Translations under genes and position numbers: made by a program
Shown here: positions 8,165 to 18,601 of the stretch, piece by piece
How positions within the stretch are numbered: position 1 is the stretch's first letter
Layout: each line of letters opens with the position of its first letter
Assembly: GCF_900129855.1 (NCBI RefSeq)
Contig: NZ_LT670819.1
Coordinates: forward strand, 2,480,001-2,544,000
Length of the DNA stretch: 64,000 bases
Origin: Streptomyces sp. 3214.6
GTDB taxonomy: Bacteria > Actinomycetota > Actinomycetes > Streptomycetales > Streptomycetaceae
Direction: 5' to 3'
Notes under the pieces: model-generated
The model's input: only the letters and a program-made list of their open reading frames with translations
What the model was told of the DNA's origin: nothing
The model's database searches: none

Positions 8165-8280
8165 TCCTATCGCAAGACCAGGCGGCGGTACATGTCGTGG
8201 TCGTTGCCGCGGTCGCCCAGCATCACGTCCGGGCGGCGCCGGGGTCGGCCGCGCTTGCCAGGTCATTCGCCCCGGTCAGC
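8165..8280 (-). pseudogene. IS5-family transposase remnant
   Basis: On the minus strand, bases 8262 down to 8176 translate as GKRGRPRRRPDVMLGDRG followed by NDHDMYRRLV. This is the RGRPRRRP...ADRGYD..KYRR block before the second catalytic Asp region of IS5-type transposases. In-frame stops lie on both sides and no terminal repeats are visible, so it is a dead fragment of about 40 codons. It marks past transposition beside the SUKH/toxin locus. The rest of 8095-8432 shows nothing else recognisable. Confidence 0.6.
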
Positions 8281-8432
8281 TGCCATCAGCCAGTCATCGT
8301 GGCAGGTCAGCGCGTTCACTGGTCTCTGCCGGGACATCTGAGCGCGGGAGCGGTGCGGCGGCGGTCGATGCGGCTTGGCGACACCGGTTGTCCGCTCCGT
8401 CCGCCACGTTGGACCCACGACCGGTTCCGGAG

Positions 8433-9029
8433 TCAACCCCCGAAGGGCTCGACGCGGAGGTATCCCAGCCCCGCCAGGAGGAACGTGTTGTCGGCCTGGA
8501 TCTTCTGCTTGAGCGCGGGAGGCCGGTCCTGCCCGAGACGCAGACGCATGCGCAGGAGAGGGCCCTGGGCCGTGGGCGAGTCGAGTTCTTGCACGGCCAC
8601 GTGATGCAGGATCGGGAGGTGCCGGTAGTCGAGGGTGTTCTCGATGATCTCCTGGGCGTAGGTGTGTACGTCCGTACTCCAGGCGGCTGTCGGAACAACT
8701 CCGGTCTGAGCGGTGTCGGGGACTTCCCAGGTGAAGAGGAAGCCGTTGCGCTCGCTGATGGTGTGGTGTTGCAGGCGAGCGCGCGGGGGCGGGCCGTCGG
8801 GTGTGCGGACGCAGGTGCCGTCGGGGGCGAAGGCGAAGCGATGGAAGGGGCATACCAGGTTCTGGCCCTCCACGGTGCCGCCGGCGCCGAGGTGAGCGCC
8901 CAGGTGTGGGCAGTAGGGGTGCGCGCCCCGGGACCTGGGCAGTTCGTCCCTCATCGTCATGGCCGGCAGCGAAACACAGGAAACCCACTGATACTTAGCA
9001 GACTGAATAAGATCACTCTTAAGAGGCAT
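8433..9029 (-). pseudogene. Rieske non-heme iron oxygenase, internally shortened and truncated
   Basis: 198 aa, against about 340-390 for a full Rieske oxygenase alpha subunit. The [2Fe-2S] motif is complete (CPHLGAHLG ... CPFHRF) and so is the mononuclear iron site (ENTLDYRHLPILHH, D-x2-H-x4-H), as in KshA/cholesterol-desaturase-like enzymes. About 30 residues before the cluster motif are missing (VSLPAMTMRDELPR joins straight to HPYCPHL). The C-terminal half of the catalytic domain, after LLAGLGYLRVE, is gone. Both metal sites remain but folding is doubtful, so I call it a degraded gene. It is divergent from a flavin monooxygenase. Confidence 0.65.
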
Positions 9030-9052
9030 CTACCGGCTATGTCAGTAGATGC
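9026..9052. promoter_or_regulatory. Inverted repeat in the Rieske/monooxygenase divergent region
   Basis: A perfect 8-bp inverted repeat GCATCTAC - 11 bp - GTAGATGC. The left arm overlaps the apparent start codon of the Rieske ORF and the right arm ends 98 bp before the monooxygenase start. It looks like an operator for a dimeric repressor controlling the divergent pair. Confidence 0.4.
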
Positions 9053-9150
9053 TCTCGCGAACAACTCTACGATCGGTTGCTCCGAGTAAGCGGTTGGGGG
9101 CGGTTCGGCATCAGTACCGGGTCGCTCCCGGAGGCAGGCAGGGGGCGCCG

Positions 9151-10680
9151 GTGACCGACGACAGCATCGACAGGCCGGGAAATGAAGCGGAAGTCGTCGT
9201 CATCGGGGCCGGTCTCTCCGGCGTGGCCGCCGTGATCGCGCTGCGCCGGGCCGGGTTCGACGATGTCGTCGTGCTGGAGAAGTCCAACCGCCTCGGCGGG
9301 ACTTGGCGCGACAATACGTATCCCGGATGCGGCTGCGACGTACCGTCGGTGCTGTACGAATACTCCTTCGCACCCCACTCGTGGAGCCGGGGCTTCGCCG
9401 ACCGATCCGAGATTCTCGACTACCTCGACACCACCGCGGCAACACACAGTGTGGACAGGGCGATCCGCTACGACGCGGAAGTGCTGAGCGTCCGCTGGCA
9501 CCCGGAATCTCACCGCTGGAACCTGCAGACCACGTCGGGTACGTACACTGCACGGGCCGTGATCGTCGCCACCGGCCCTTGGCATCGGCCCCGCCATCCT
9601 GACATCCCCGGCCTCGACACCTTCCCCGGCACCGCCTTCCACTCCGCCCGTTGGAACCACGACGTCGACCTGACCGGGCAGCGTGTCGCAGTGGTGGGCA
9701 CCGGAGCTTCCACCGTCCAGTTCCTGCCCGAGATCCAGCCGAAGGCGACCCATGTCGACGTCTTCCAGAGCACACCGCAGTGGGTGCTTCCGAAACCTGA
9801 CTACCCCCTCCCTCCGGGTCTCCACCGTTTCTTCGCGCACCACCCGGCAACACGCCGCGCACTACGCGGACTGCACCACTGGACCCAGGAAGCTATCGGC
9901 GTACCCCTGCGTCACCCCCACCTGGTGCGGCCCTTGGAGGCCCTCGCCCGCTTCTATCTGCGTACCTCGGTACGGGACCGCGCACTACGGCGGGCCCTTA
10001 CTCCCGACTACCGTTTCGGCGGCCGCCGCCTGATCACCTCCGGCACCTACTACGCCGCCCTCACCCGGCCCAACGTGCGGCTGCATCCCACCCGCGTGAC
10101 CGCTGTGGAGGGCTCCGACGTCGTCGGCGCCGACCGCACCCGCACTCGCGCCGACATCATCGTCCTGGCAACCGGATACCACATCGGCGACGTCCCCCTG
10201 GCCCCCCGACTACATGGCACCGACGGTGCACTGGCTCAGACCTGGGTCGACAACCGTCGCGCCTACCTGGGTACCAGCGTGAGCGGATACCCCAACCTCT
10301 TCCTGCTCATCGGCCCGAATCTGCTCACCGGAACCACCGCCGTCCCCACCATCCTCGAAGCCCAACTCCGCTACATCACCACCGCCCTCAACCACCTGCG
10401 CACCAGCGGGGCGTCCGCACTGGATGTCAAACCCGAGGCCGAAGCAGCCCACCAGCAGGCCCTGCACGAGGCGCTGCGCAACACCGTCTACAACACCGCC
10501 GGCGGCACCAGCTACTACTTCGGCCTCCCGGGCATCAACACCTTCTGCTGGCCCTGGTCGACCGCCAGGCTCGTCAAACGCCTGCACTCCTTCGACCCGG
10601 ACGTCTACACCTGGACGCTGCCCCTGCCCGCCCAGGCCGGCGCCGAGCGGGATGGTCTGCCCGCCCACCGGTCGGACTGA
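9151..10680 (+). CDS. Flavin-containing / Baeyer-Villiger-type monooxygenase
   Basis: 509 aa from GTG 9151, preceded by a purine-rich ribosome site. Upstream in-frame codons have no site and precede the Rossmann fold too far. The FAD fingerprint VIGAGLSGVAAV lies at about residues 16-27, then RLGGTWRDNTYPGCGCD. The Baeyer-Villiger signature FxGxxxHxxxW is present as FPGTAFHSARW, and the NADPH-binding GTGAST Rossmann follows. ATGYH near residue 345 completes the class B pattern. It would insert oxygen into a ketone or oxidise a heteroatom, using FAD and NADPH. The neighbouring Rieske remnant hints at a former steroid or terpenoid catabolic locus; the substrate is unknown. Confidence 0.85.
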   Translation: MTDDSIDRPGNEAEVVVIGAGLSGVAAVIALRRAGFDDVVVLEKSNRLGGTWRDNTYPGCGCDVPSVLYEYSFAPHSWSRGFADRSEILDYLDTTAATHSVDRAIRYDAEVLSVRWHPESHRWNLQTTSGTYTARAVIVATGPWHRPRHPDIPGLDTFPGTAFHSARWNHDVDLTGQRVAVVGTGASTVQFLPEIQPKATHVDVFQSTPQWVLPKPDYPLPPGLHRFFAHHPATRRALRGLHHWTQEAIGVPLRHPHLVRPLEALARFYLRTSVRDRALRRALTPDYRFGGRRLITSGTYYAALTRPNVRLHPTRVTAVEGSDVVGADRTRTRADIIVLATGYHIGDVPLAPRLHGTDGALAQTWVDNRRAYLGTSVSGYPNLFLLIGPNLLTGTTAVPTILEAQLRYITTALNHLRTSGASALDVKPEAEAAHQQALHEALRNTVYNTAGGTSYYFGLPGINTFCWPWSTARLVKRLHSFDPDVYTWTLPLPAQAGAERDGLPAHRSD

Positions 10681-10692
10681 CCCCAGTGTCTT

Positions 10693-10720
10693 GGGGCTGG
10701 GGGCTGGGGGCTGGGGGCGG
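10693..10720 (+). repeat. (GGGGCTG)3GGGG repeat, G-quadruplex motif
   Basis: Three perfect GGGGCTG heptamers followed by GGGGCGG, 13 bp after the monooxygenase stop. Four runs of four guanines with 3-nt loops are a canonical intramolecular quadruplex motif. It sits between two convergent genes (the channel gene ends at 10848) and may pause or terminate transcription. Confidence 0.6.
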
Positions 10721-10847
10721 GAGGGCGGCTCGGCGGCGGCTGCGCCTGCCTGGCCGGTCCGCGTGCGGCAGCCCCTCCGGCTTCATGGATGACAGGCGGG
10801 TGGGGCAGGAGCGTTGCGATCGTGCCTCTTCGCCGCCGCCCGCGTGC

Positions 10848-12725
10848 TCATGATCGCTCGGCGAGCACGATGACCGCGTCCTTCGCGGTCAATACCAGCG
10901 GCTGGGTCCTGGACGGGTTGAGGAAGATCCCGTACGCCGGCGGCTCGTCGCCGCGGCGTGCCAGACGGTAGCCGATGGCTGTCTCTCCTCGTCGGCGTGC
11001 CGCCTCGATCGCCGTGGCGAAGTTGGCCTCGGCTCCCGCAACGAGGTAATTGGAGGCCGGTTTGAGGTAGATCTCCGAGCCCTCGGGTTCCAAAAGATCG
11101 GTGAATACGGCGTAAAGGTGCCGGTTCTCGGTCAGTTGGGTCAGCAGGAGGCTGACCACCTTGGTGCTGACGATGAAGTCGTCTGCCTTGGTGACCTGGG
11201 CGATCTCGCGGTTGGCGTCGTCGTTCATCTCGGTGACGATCGAGTAAGGGTCCCCGAGACGGTCTTCGATGTCGCGGAGGTGGAGGAGCGTCACCAGTGT
11301 CCGGTCGTCCGCCGGGCCTGGGCTGATGCTGTCATCCGCGAGGACCACGACGTGCCGGTAGTTGCCCAGGTCCAGCGCCTCCAGTGAGGAACGCCGAGTC
11401 GGCTCACAGTGCTTGTGACCCACCGTGAGGTTCTCAAGGCCCTCCGGCAGGCCCCTCGCCGGTGGCCGCGGCGAGGCGATGTCGAGGACCGAGTCCGGCT
11501 CCACGAAGCTGTCCAGGAGCCTGACGAGCTTCGCTGCACGGGAGTTGGTGCCGATCAAAAGGGTGCGGTCGGGTTCCGGCGGCCGGCTGAGGGACGAAGC
11601 GATCGCTGATTCGACGATGGCCGGCGGGGTCTGGGCCAGCCGGATCACCAGGTCGTCCTCCGCGAGCAGGATCATCTGGTCGCCGGAGCCGATGACGGTG
11701 TCCATCGCGGGGTTGATCAATACCTCTCCGTTGCTTCGGCGCAGGCCGACAGGGATTCCGAGGTCATACGCGTGAAGGGCCTCACCGAAGGCCGACCCGA
11801 CCAGGGCAGGCTCGTCACGCATGTAGAACTCGTTGCGGACGAAACTCAGCACTTCGTTGAAAACGGTGGACAGGCCCGTCTGCCGGTGCGCCTGCGCGAC
11901 GAGGCGGACGGTGATGTCATCGGCGTCGATGACCAGGGCGTTTTCACCCGCGGCCAGCCGGGCTGCGGGGACGTTCTCCGACTCCTGCACCGCGGCCACG
12001 ACGGTGGGGCGCGTGCCGCGCCAGGTCCGGCTGTTCAGCAGCAGCAGGATTTTGATGACATTGATGTCGTTGTCGCCACCGCCCGGCGGCAGCACCATGA
12101 TCGACTTGGCGGTGTCCGGGCTGACCAGCTCCAGGTCCGTCCGCACCAGAGGGCTGCCCGAGCGGCAGATGACCCGGGTGTGGCCGGTGTCGGGGATCCG
12201 GGAGCGGATCGCGTCGTCCATGTGGACCTTGTCCTCATCGGCGAGGACGACCACGCATGAACGGCGTTCGCTCTGGTTCGCTTCCACCAGCTCCGCGATC
12301 ACCGTGAAGACCTGGTCCGACCAGCCCAGCACGATCGTGTGCCCGCGCTCGATCAGCCGTGACCGGCCCTTGCGCAGCTCCTGGATCCGGCGATCCAGAC
12401 CCGTGGTCAGGACACCGATGAGCGCACTGACAATGAAGATCCCGCCGACGGTCACCGTCAGCATCAGGGCCAGGAACACCGGCCCGCCGGTGTCTGCACC
12501 CATCGTGCCCGGATCCAGCGCGCGCAGCAGACTCATCCACGCCACGCCCAGCCAGCCGCCGTTGCGTTCGGATTCGGGGTCGGTGAGCACCACCACCAGG
12601 GTCGTGACCAACACGATGAGCACAAACGAGGCAAGCGCGAGCCAACTGATCAGTGCTGACGTTCCCCGGTCCATCGTGCCGTCGAACCAGTACCGAAACC
12701 GCTCCCGCAGTCTGCCGCGCCCCAC
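10848..12725 (-). CDS. CASTOR/POLLUX-like ion channel with RCK-type domains
   Basis: 625 aa from GTG 12725, which has an AGGGGG ribosome site; ATG 12803 would add 26 residues. Two to three membrane segments lie at the N-terminus (around residues 22-45 and 90-118, with a pore-like WMSLLRALDPGTMG between them). The large cytosolic part contains HTIVLGWSDQVFTVI, a Rossmann-like nucleotide-binding strand, VLPPGGGDNDIN and a second RCK-like unit (TLLIGTNSRAAKLV). This is the layout of bacterial CASTOR/POLLUX (DMI1)-related cation channels. It lies alone, convergent with the monooxygenase. The conducted ion and ligand cannot be read from sequence. Confidence 0.83.
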   Translation of the reverse strand: MGRGRLRERFRYWFDGTMDRGTSALISWLALASFVLIVLVTTLVVVLTDPESERNGGWLGVAWMSLLRALDPGTMGADTGGPVFLALMLTVTVGGIFIVSALIGVLTTGLDRRIQELRKGRSRLIERGHTIVLGWSDQVFTVIAELVEANQSERRSCVVVLADEDKVHMDDAIRSRIPDTGHTRVICRSGSPLVRTDLELVSPDTAKSIMVLPPGGGDNDINVIKILLLLNSRTWRGTRPTVVAAVQESENVPAARLAAGENALVIDADDITVRLVAQAHRQTGLSTVFNEVLSFVRNEFYMRDEPALVGSAFGEALHAYDLGIPVGLRRSNGEVLINPAMDTVIGSGDQMILLAEDDLVIRLAQTPPAIVESAIASSLSRPPEPDRTLLIGTNSRAAKLVRLLDSFVEPDSVLDIASPRPPARGLPEGLENLTVGHKHCEPTRRSSLEALDLGNYRHVVVLADDSISPGPADDRTLVTLLHLRDIEDRLGDPYSIVTEMNDDANREIAQVTKADDFIVSTKVVSLLLTQLTENRHLYAVFTDLLEPEGSEIYLKPASNYLVAGAEANFATAIEAARRRGETAIGYRLARRGDEPPAYGIFLNPSRTQPLVLTAKDAVIVLAERS

Positions 12726-12799
12726 CCCAGCCCCCTCACATTCCCCTTGCCGAGCCCGTTCGGCCCCCTCTTCTCCGAGTTCACGGCCGGTGCAGTGCG

Positions 12800-13154
12800 T
12801 CACGCCGAGCGGCTGGCTGCGCGGTCAGAACCTTCAGCGCCACCACGGGGTGGAACAGCACGGCGCACGTTGTACCAGTGCGCGAAACGCGCCGCGAGCG
12901 ACTCGCTGTCCGGGTTCCACATCAGGTCGCTGTTGGTGGACTGCCTCCAGGGGACAAGCCCTTGGCGGCCCACCTTCTTCTGGAAACCGGCGGCGAGACC
13001 GTCCAGCTGCCCGGACGCACTGCGCCGGGCCCAGACGGGGTTGAACACGCGCGGTCACCAATCCCGCGCAACTACCGCCGATGACAACGGCCCTGCCCCA
13101 AGGATGCTCTGCTCCCATGCCATCTCCCCCACGTGACCAGGCCAGCGCCTCCAC
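12800..13154 (-). pseudogene. FAD-dependent monooxygenase with the middle deleted
   Basis: Reading leftward on the minus strand from about 13115, one frame gives GRAVVIGGSCAGLVTARV, the N-terminal FAD-binding loop. At about 13045 sense shifts to another frame that begins FNPVWARRSAS and continues GLAAGFQKKVGRQG, VPWRQSTNSDLMW and FAHWYNVRR, the C-terminal end of PHBH-type monooxygenases. About 300 central residues are missing. The short stretch GTGTTCAACCCC can be read as the end of the first piece or the start of the second, consistent with a microhomology deletion. The rest of 12726-13362 holds no other gene I can support. Confidence 0.6.
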
Positions 13155-13362
13155 GCCAAGTCAACGACACCGCTGAACCGCCCGGCCCCGGGCTCGGGAA
13201 GCACTCGGGGAGCGCGTTACAGCAGAGGCCGGCTGACAACCAACGCTCGCACATCATCAAGGTGACGTGCTCGTACCCTCCAGACGTCATCCGTGGAGTC
13301 ACCATCCGTTCATGATTCACTACCATGTGCCACGCAATGACAGCCTCATCGAAGGAGGCCGC

Positions 13363-14058
13363 GTGGACCGTAGCCGTACCGACCTGAAGATCCGTGCCGT
13401 CCTCGCCACGATGGGCGTCACCGTCGTTTTCGCGGGTGCCCCAGCAGCCCAGGCGGCCCCGGCCAAGCCCGCCACTCCACAGGCCGCCGCTGTGGCACCG
13501 GCCCCCTGCACCGGCGAGTTCCAGGGCGACAAGCGACTCGGCCCGAAGCACCTGCCGCACAAACGGCAGCAGCCGGTGGGGCCGTTGCTCAACCACTACC
13601 ACCGCACGGGAAACCTCTCCTCCGCCGAGTTCCTCAAGAAGTACTGGGAGGGGCCGGCCGACACCGGCAGCTGGAAGTACCCGCCCAACGACGGCTTCAC
13701 CGAGGTCAACGGAACCGTTGACAAGGCCCCCGAACTGCTCGTCGACGGCGAGCGCCTGGACCGCTTCGGCTCCGAGTACGGCTCCTACCTCGCCCCGGCC
13801 GGCGACCCGTACGCCAAGCGCGCCCTGCCCCCGCAGAACCTCAACACCCGGGACGCCGCCTTCCCCTGCGACTACCACCTGTACAAGGTGACCAAGCCGT
13901 TCGTCGTCTGGCAGGGCTCCATCGCCCCCTGGTTCGCACAGCCAGGCGGCGGCCAGCAGATCAAGCTCGACCCAACGTTCCTCGACCCGGGCCCAAGGCA
14001 GCGCCTGAACGTCAACTGGCTCGTAGACCACGGCTATCTGGCCCGCGTCCCCGCGTGA
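13363..14058 (+). CDS. Secreted TNT-domain (NAD glycohydrolase-type) toxin
   Basis: 231 aa from GTG 13363, placed after the ribosome site GAAGGAGG. A signal peptide is seen: SRTDLKIRAVLA, then a hydrophobic stretch ending AQAA near residue 38. After a short linker the C-terminal 100 residues match the tuberculosis necrotizing toxin fold: ERLDRFGSEYGSYLAPAG, YAKRALPPQNLNT, YKVTKPFVVW, IAPWFAQPGGGQQIKL and VNWLVDHGYL. TNT domains hydrolyse NAD(P)+ in target cells. The segment GGGQQ keeps the Gln expected near the active site. The next gene overlaps by GTGA and is the natural immunity candidate. Export of an NADase into the medium suggests competition or host interaction (inference). Confidence 0.85.
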   Translation: MDRSRTDLKIRAVLATMGVTVVFAGAPAAQAAPAKPATPQAAAVAPAPCTGEFQGDKRLGPKHLPHKRQQPVGPLLNHYHRTGNLSSAEFLKKYWEGPADTGSWKYPPNDGFTEVNGTVDKAPELLVDGERLDRFGSEYGSYLAPAGDPYAKRALPPQNLNTRDAAFPCDYHLYKVTKPFVVWQGSIAPWFAQPGGGQQIKLDPTFLDPGPRQRLNVNWLVDHGYLARVPA

Positions 14059-14294
14059 GCCACCGGCAGACACTCGACCGGGCACTCCAAGAAGCCGGAG
14101 TGCCCCCCGAGCACTACTGGATCGAGGCCATCCACGAACCCGCGCCCACCCCGCCCGACTTCGTCTACCTGCGCACACTGCCAGACGGCCGCTGGGAGAC
14201 AGGCGTGTTCGAACGAGGCGTGCACGAGCCCATCGCCACGCACCCCACGGAAGCCGCAGCGTGCGCCCACCTCCGCATCTTGCTCGGTGTCTGA
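14055..14294 (+). CDS. Putative immunity protein for the TNT toxin
   Basis: 79 aa starting at a GTG that overlaps the toxin stop (GTGA), the tightest form of co-translation. It is acidic with no signal peptide, so it would stay in the cytosol. Visible features are VPPEHYWIEAIHEP, DFVYLRTLPDGRWETGVFERG and the terminal helix EAAACAHLRILLGV, a compact alpha/beta protein. I do not recognise a named family. The role rests on the overlap with a toxin gene and its small size, as with the immunity factor of mycobacterial TNT. Confidence 0.6.
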   Translation: MSHRQTLDRALQEAGVPPEHYWIEAIHEPAPTPPDFVYLRTLPDGRWETGVFERGVHEPIATHPTEAAACAHLRILLGV

Positions 14295-14877
14295 CCACCA
14301 GCCCCAAGAATGCCCCTGATCCAAGGCCGTGTCCTACGTGGTGAGGCGGACGAGCAAACAAGCGCCGGACGGGGCGGCCACAGTGTCTCGTTGAACCGGG
14401 GCATTCATCGACGCGGGCATACCCGACGCGGGGCCGCGACCCCCTCGACGTCGAAGTGACGGGCCTCACAGAGAAGAGAAAACCCGTCGCCCGCGCCGGG
14501 CGTCTAGCGGGTGTGAGACGAGTGAGGAAAGCACTGGACGAGCCGGACGAGGAGAGTCTCGTCCGGCTGGTGGCCTATCTGGCGGTGTGGAGGCGGTCCG
14601 CCGACGACTGGGCGGGGCCGACGGCGGCAACGGTGTGGGCGGCTACGCCGTACGCGTGCTGGACGGGTACGAGATGGACCCCGACGTGTGGCTCACCCGC
14701 TGCTGCATGTCCTGACGGGCTCCGGCGTGGGAACGGACGAGGGCATCCTCACGGCGGCCCGCGCCGTACTCCGCGCCGAGCGCCGGACAGGGCACGTCAT
14801 CTTGGCCGACCGATGAACCGGTGGAAGGCAGGTAAGAGCCGGTCAGGTCCTGGTCCGGCGTGAGCGTCCTGTTCGGT
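14295..14877. other. Gene-poor gap with probable coding debris
   Basis: No intact gene is supported in this 580-bp stretch. A short plus-strand segment from about 14512 reads VRRVRKALDEPDEESLVRL.., amphipathic and gene-like. Other frames later give LDGYEMDPDVWLTRCC and a terminal GHVILADR ending at the stop near 14816. These pieces in different frames suggest a decayed gene I cannot name. Confidence 0.3.
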
Positions 14878-15957
14878 TCAGTAGCCGATGGCCTCCCGGA
14901 GAAGCAGCACGGTGCCTCGCCCCGGGCGAGGTTCCGCGTTGAGGACGAGCAGGCGGTTGACGGCGCTGGGCATCCCGTAGACCGCCTGGGCGCGGGCGTT
15001 CTCCAGCGGGAGGGCGTGCTCCTCGACCCGGCGCAGCGCTGTGTTCAGGTCGGGCACCACTTTCTGTGCGCCGACGACCCAGACCGCGTGGGCGGCGCCG
15101 CCCGCGTTGGCGGGGAGTTGACTGCCGCTGCCCGAGGCAAGGACGAGCGAGTCGGTCTCGGTGACCGCGGCGACGCTGTTGACGACGAAGTCGGGGCCTG
15201 CGACCAGCCTGCGGATCTCGTCGGCGCCGGTGGCACGGTCGATGGCCAGGACGCGCGGCCTGACGGCGTCGTACCGGCCGCCGGCGTTGATGTCCTCGTC
15301 GATGCCGGACAGCCGGAGGGTCTCGCTGGCTCCGGTGAGCACGCCGGCGCCCTCGGGAATCAGCTCCTTGACGCGGACGCGCGCGGCCGCCGCGTCGTCG
15401 AGGATCTCGACGGCGAAGCCGCCCGCACGCAGCGCGGCGGCTGCCCGCTCCAGTCGTTCGGCCGATGCTGGGTCGGCAAAGGACACGGCCGCAGCCTGGT
15501 CGGTTCCGGAGTCCTGTGCCGCGTGGGGCGCCGCGCCCGCCAGCGGGGAGGTGTCGAGGTACCGGACCTCGTACACCCGCTCGGCGAACTTCCAGCCCTC
15601 CTCGGTGCGCTGGTAACGGTCGTGGTAGATGGCGTAGTTCAGGCCCTGGCGTCCGTCTAGGGTGCGCGCGAGTTCCTGGATGTAGGCGCGGCCGGTCGCG
15701 GTGTCGCCGTCGAGCAGGATGGTGCCGGGGTGGGTGTTCTGCACGAAGAAGTCCCACAGGCTCTGCAGCCGTTCGCCCCCGGCGATGATTTCCTCCCGGC
15801 CGACGTGCTCGACCGGGATGTTGGGCATGCTCAGGACGCCGTCCGGTGTGAACAGCGAGGCCAGGCGGGGCCGGTCGCGCATCATCGCCGCGTCGGTGAA
15901 CTCGCCGCGCAGTGCCTCGATCTCGACGCGGTCCGCGATGGCCTGGAAGTCGTTCAT
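14878..15957 (-). CDS. SnoaL-like domain fused to an LUD (LutC/YkgG-like) domain
   Basis: 359 aa from ATG 15957. Residues 1-135 form a SnoaL/NTF2-like cone domain ([62 protein letters not shown]). Residues about 160-359 are an LUD domain: [40 protein letters not shown] and [20 protein letters not shown] proteins include LutC of the lactate-utilisation complex and many orphans. Each half is common alone, but I do not recall the fusion as standard. It lies downstream of a TetR gene on the same strand. The function of the chimera is unknown. Confidence 0.8.
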   Translation of the reverse strand: MNDFQAIADRVEIEALRGEFTDAAMMRDRPRLASLFTPDGVLSMPNIPVEHVGREEIIAGGERLQSLWDFFVQNTHPGTILLDGDTATGRAYIQELARTLDGRQGLNYAIYHDRYQRTEEGWKFAERVYEVRYLDTSPLAGAAPHAAQDSGTDQAAAVSFADPASAERLERAAAALRAGGFAVEILDDAAAARVRVKELIPEGAGVLTGASETLRLSGIDEDINAGGRYDAVRPRVLAIDRATGADEIRRLVAGPDFVVNSVAAVTETDSLVLASGSGSQLPANAGGAAHAVWVVGAQKVVPDLNTALRRVEEHALPLENARAQAVYGMPSAVNRLLVLNAEPRPGRGTVLLLREAIGY

Positions 15958-16165
15958 CGAAGGTCCCCTCTCCGTCTTGTCGTCGTCCTCACCGGTACGA
16001 CGACGCAGCCCGTCGGAATGTGAGGCGCCGCGCCGGCCCGGCCTTCCGCCGGGGGACGACGACGGAAGACGGGGGCCGATGACCACTGGGGCAGCGGGCT
16101 GTCGTGGAACGCCTGGCCGGCTGATTGCCCACCCCCCAGAGGAGAACCGCGGGTGGGGCGGCCGG

Positions 16166-16762
16166 TCAGTCCGCCGGGGGTACCGCCGCGTCGAGGAGGG
16201 GGGCGAGTTCGCGGACCACGGTCGTCAGGGCTCGGACGTCGCGTTCGGCGCGGGCCATGAGGATGGCCCCCTCCAGGGCGCTGATCATGAGGGTGGCGAG
16301 GGCGCCTGCCCGCTCCTCGGGCACGCCCATGCCGGCCAGGGCCTGGGCCACCGGCCCGGTCCAGGTGGCGAACGCGGCGGCTGCGGCCTCCCGGGTGGAG
16401 ACGGTGGACTCGGCGCAGTCCACCGTCGCGGCGGCCACAGGGCAGCCGCCCGCGAACCCGGCGGCCTCGTACTCGTCGGTCCACTGCCGCACCATCTCGG
16501 CGAACAGTGCGCCGGGCGTCGGCTCGGGCAGCGCAGCGAGAAAGCGCGCCACCCGGTTCCCCGCGTACCGGCCCGCCCAGCTCACCGCCTCGTTGACCAG
16601 CTGTTCCTTGCCGCCGGGAAAGTAGTGCTGAAGCGAACCGCGCGGCGCCCTGGCATGGACGGCCACCTCGCGCATGCCGGTGGAGGCGACTCCGTCGCGC
16701 CGGATGAGCTGCGCCGCGCTGAAGACCATCCGCTCCCGCGGCCCTCGTTCGGTCACCGCCAT
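16166..16762 (-). CDS. TetR/AcrR-family regulator
   Basis: 198 aa with a GGAGG ribosome site. The N-terminal helix-turn-helix is typical: [21 protein letters not shown], then [18 protein letters not shown]. The C-terminal ligand domain contains [13 protein letters not shown], the pattern of the TetR subgroup that often controls neighbouring oxidoreductases. It is divergent from the dehydrogenase gene at 16910 across two palindromes, so it probably represses both itself and that gene. The SnoaL-LUD gene follows 208 bp downstream. Confidence 0.9.
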   Translation of the reverse strand: MAVTERGPRERMVFSAAQLIRRDGVASTGMREVAVHARAPRGSLQHYFPGGKEQLVNEAVSWAGRYAGNRVARFLAALPEPTPGALFAEMVRQWTDEYEAAGFAGGCPVAAATVDCAESTVSTREAAAAAFATWTGPVAQALAGMGVPEERAGALATLMISALEGAILMARAERDVRALTTVVRELAPLLDAAVPPAD

Positions 16763-16807
16763 TTGTCGACCTCCGCCACCACGTCACGAGTGCTCCGGCT
16801 CTCACTC

Positions 16808-16851
16808 TATGACCGCCGTCATAAAGAGGGCTACTATGACCGCTGTCATAG
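16808..16851. promoter_or_regulatory. Two palindromic TetR operators
   Basis: TATGACCGCCGTCATA (16808-16823) and CTATGACCGCTGTCATAG (16834-16851) share TATGAC-CGCY-GTCATA, centred 27 bp apart between the TetR gene and its divergent neighbour. TATGAC/GTCATA half-sites fit dimer binding. Two sites suggest cooperative autoregulation plus control of the dehydrogenase. Confidence 0.75.
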
Positions 16852-16909
16852 TCGATCGATGGTGGGTGAGTGCGACGAGCGCGACAAGGGCGACGGCCCC
16901 GCCTCGGGC

Positions 16910-18500
<1,591 letters not shown>

Positions 18501-18601
18501 TCACGCTTTCGGGCACCCTCTGGCGATGACTTCGCACCGGGCGCATGGTCTGTCCATGCGGGCCGACCGGACGGCCGACCCCACCGACGTGGAGGTGCGC
18601 C

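Noticed and set aside
13072..14469. 465-codon minus-strand open frame over the TNT toxin
   Set aside because: The plus-strand TNT gene has a signal peptide, ribosome site and conserved blocks; the antisense frame has none.
14456..14863. 136-codon plus-strand open frame
   Set aside because: Sense-like residues occur only in the first third and the later part is low-information Arg/Pro; recorded as debris instead.
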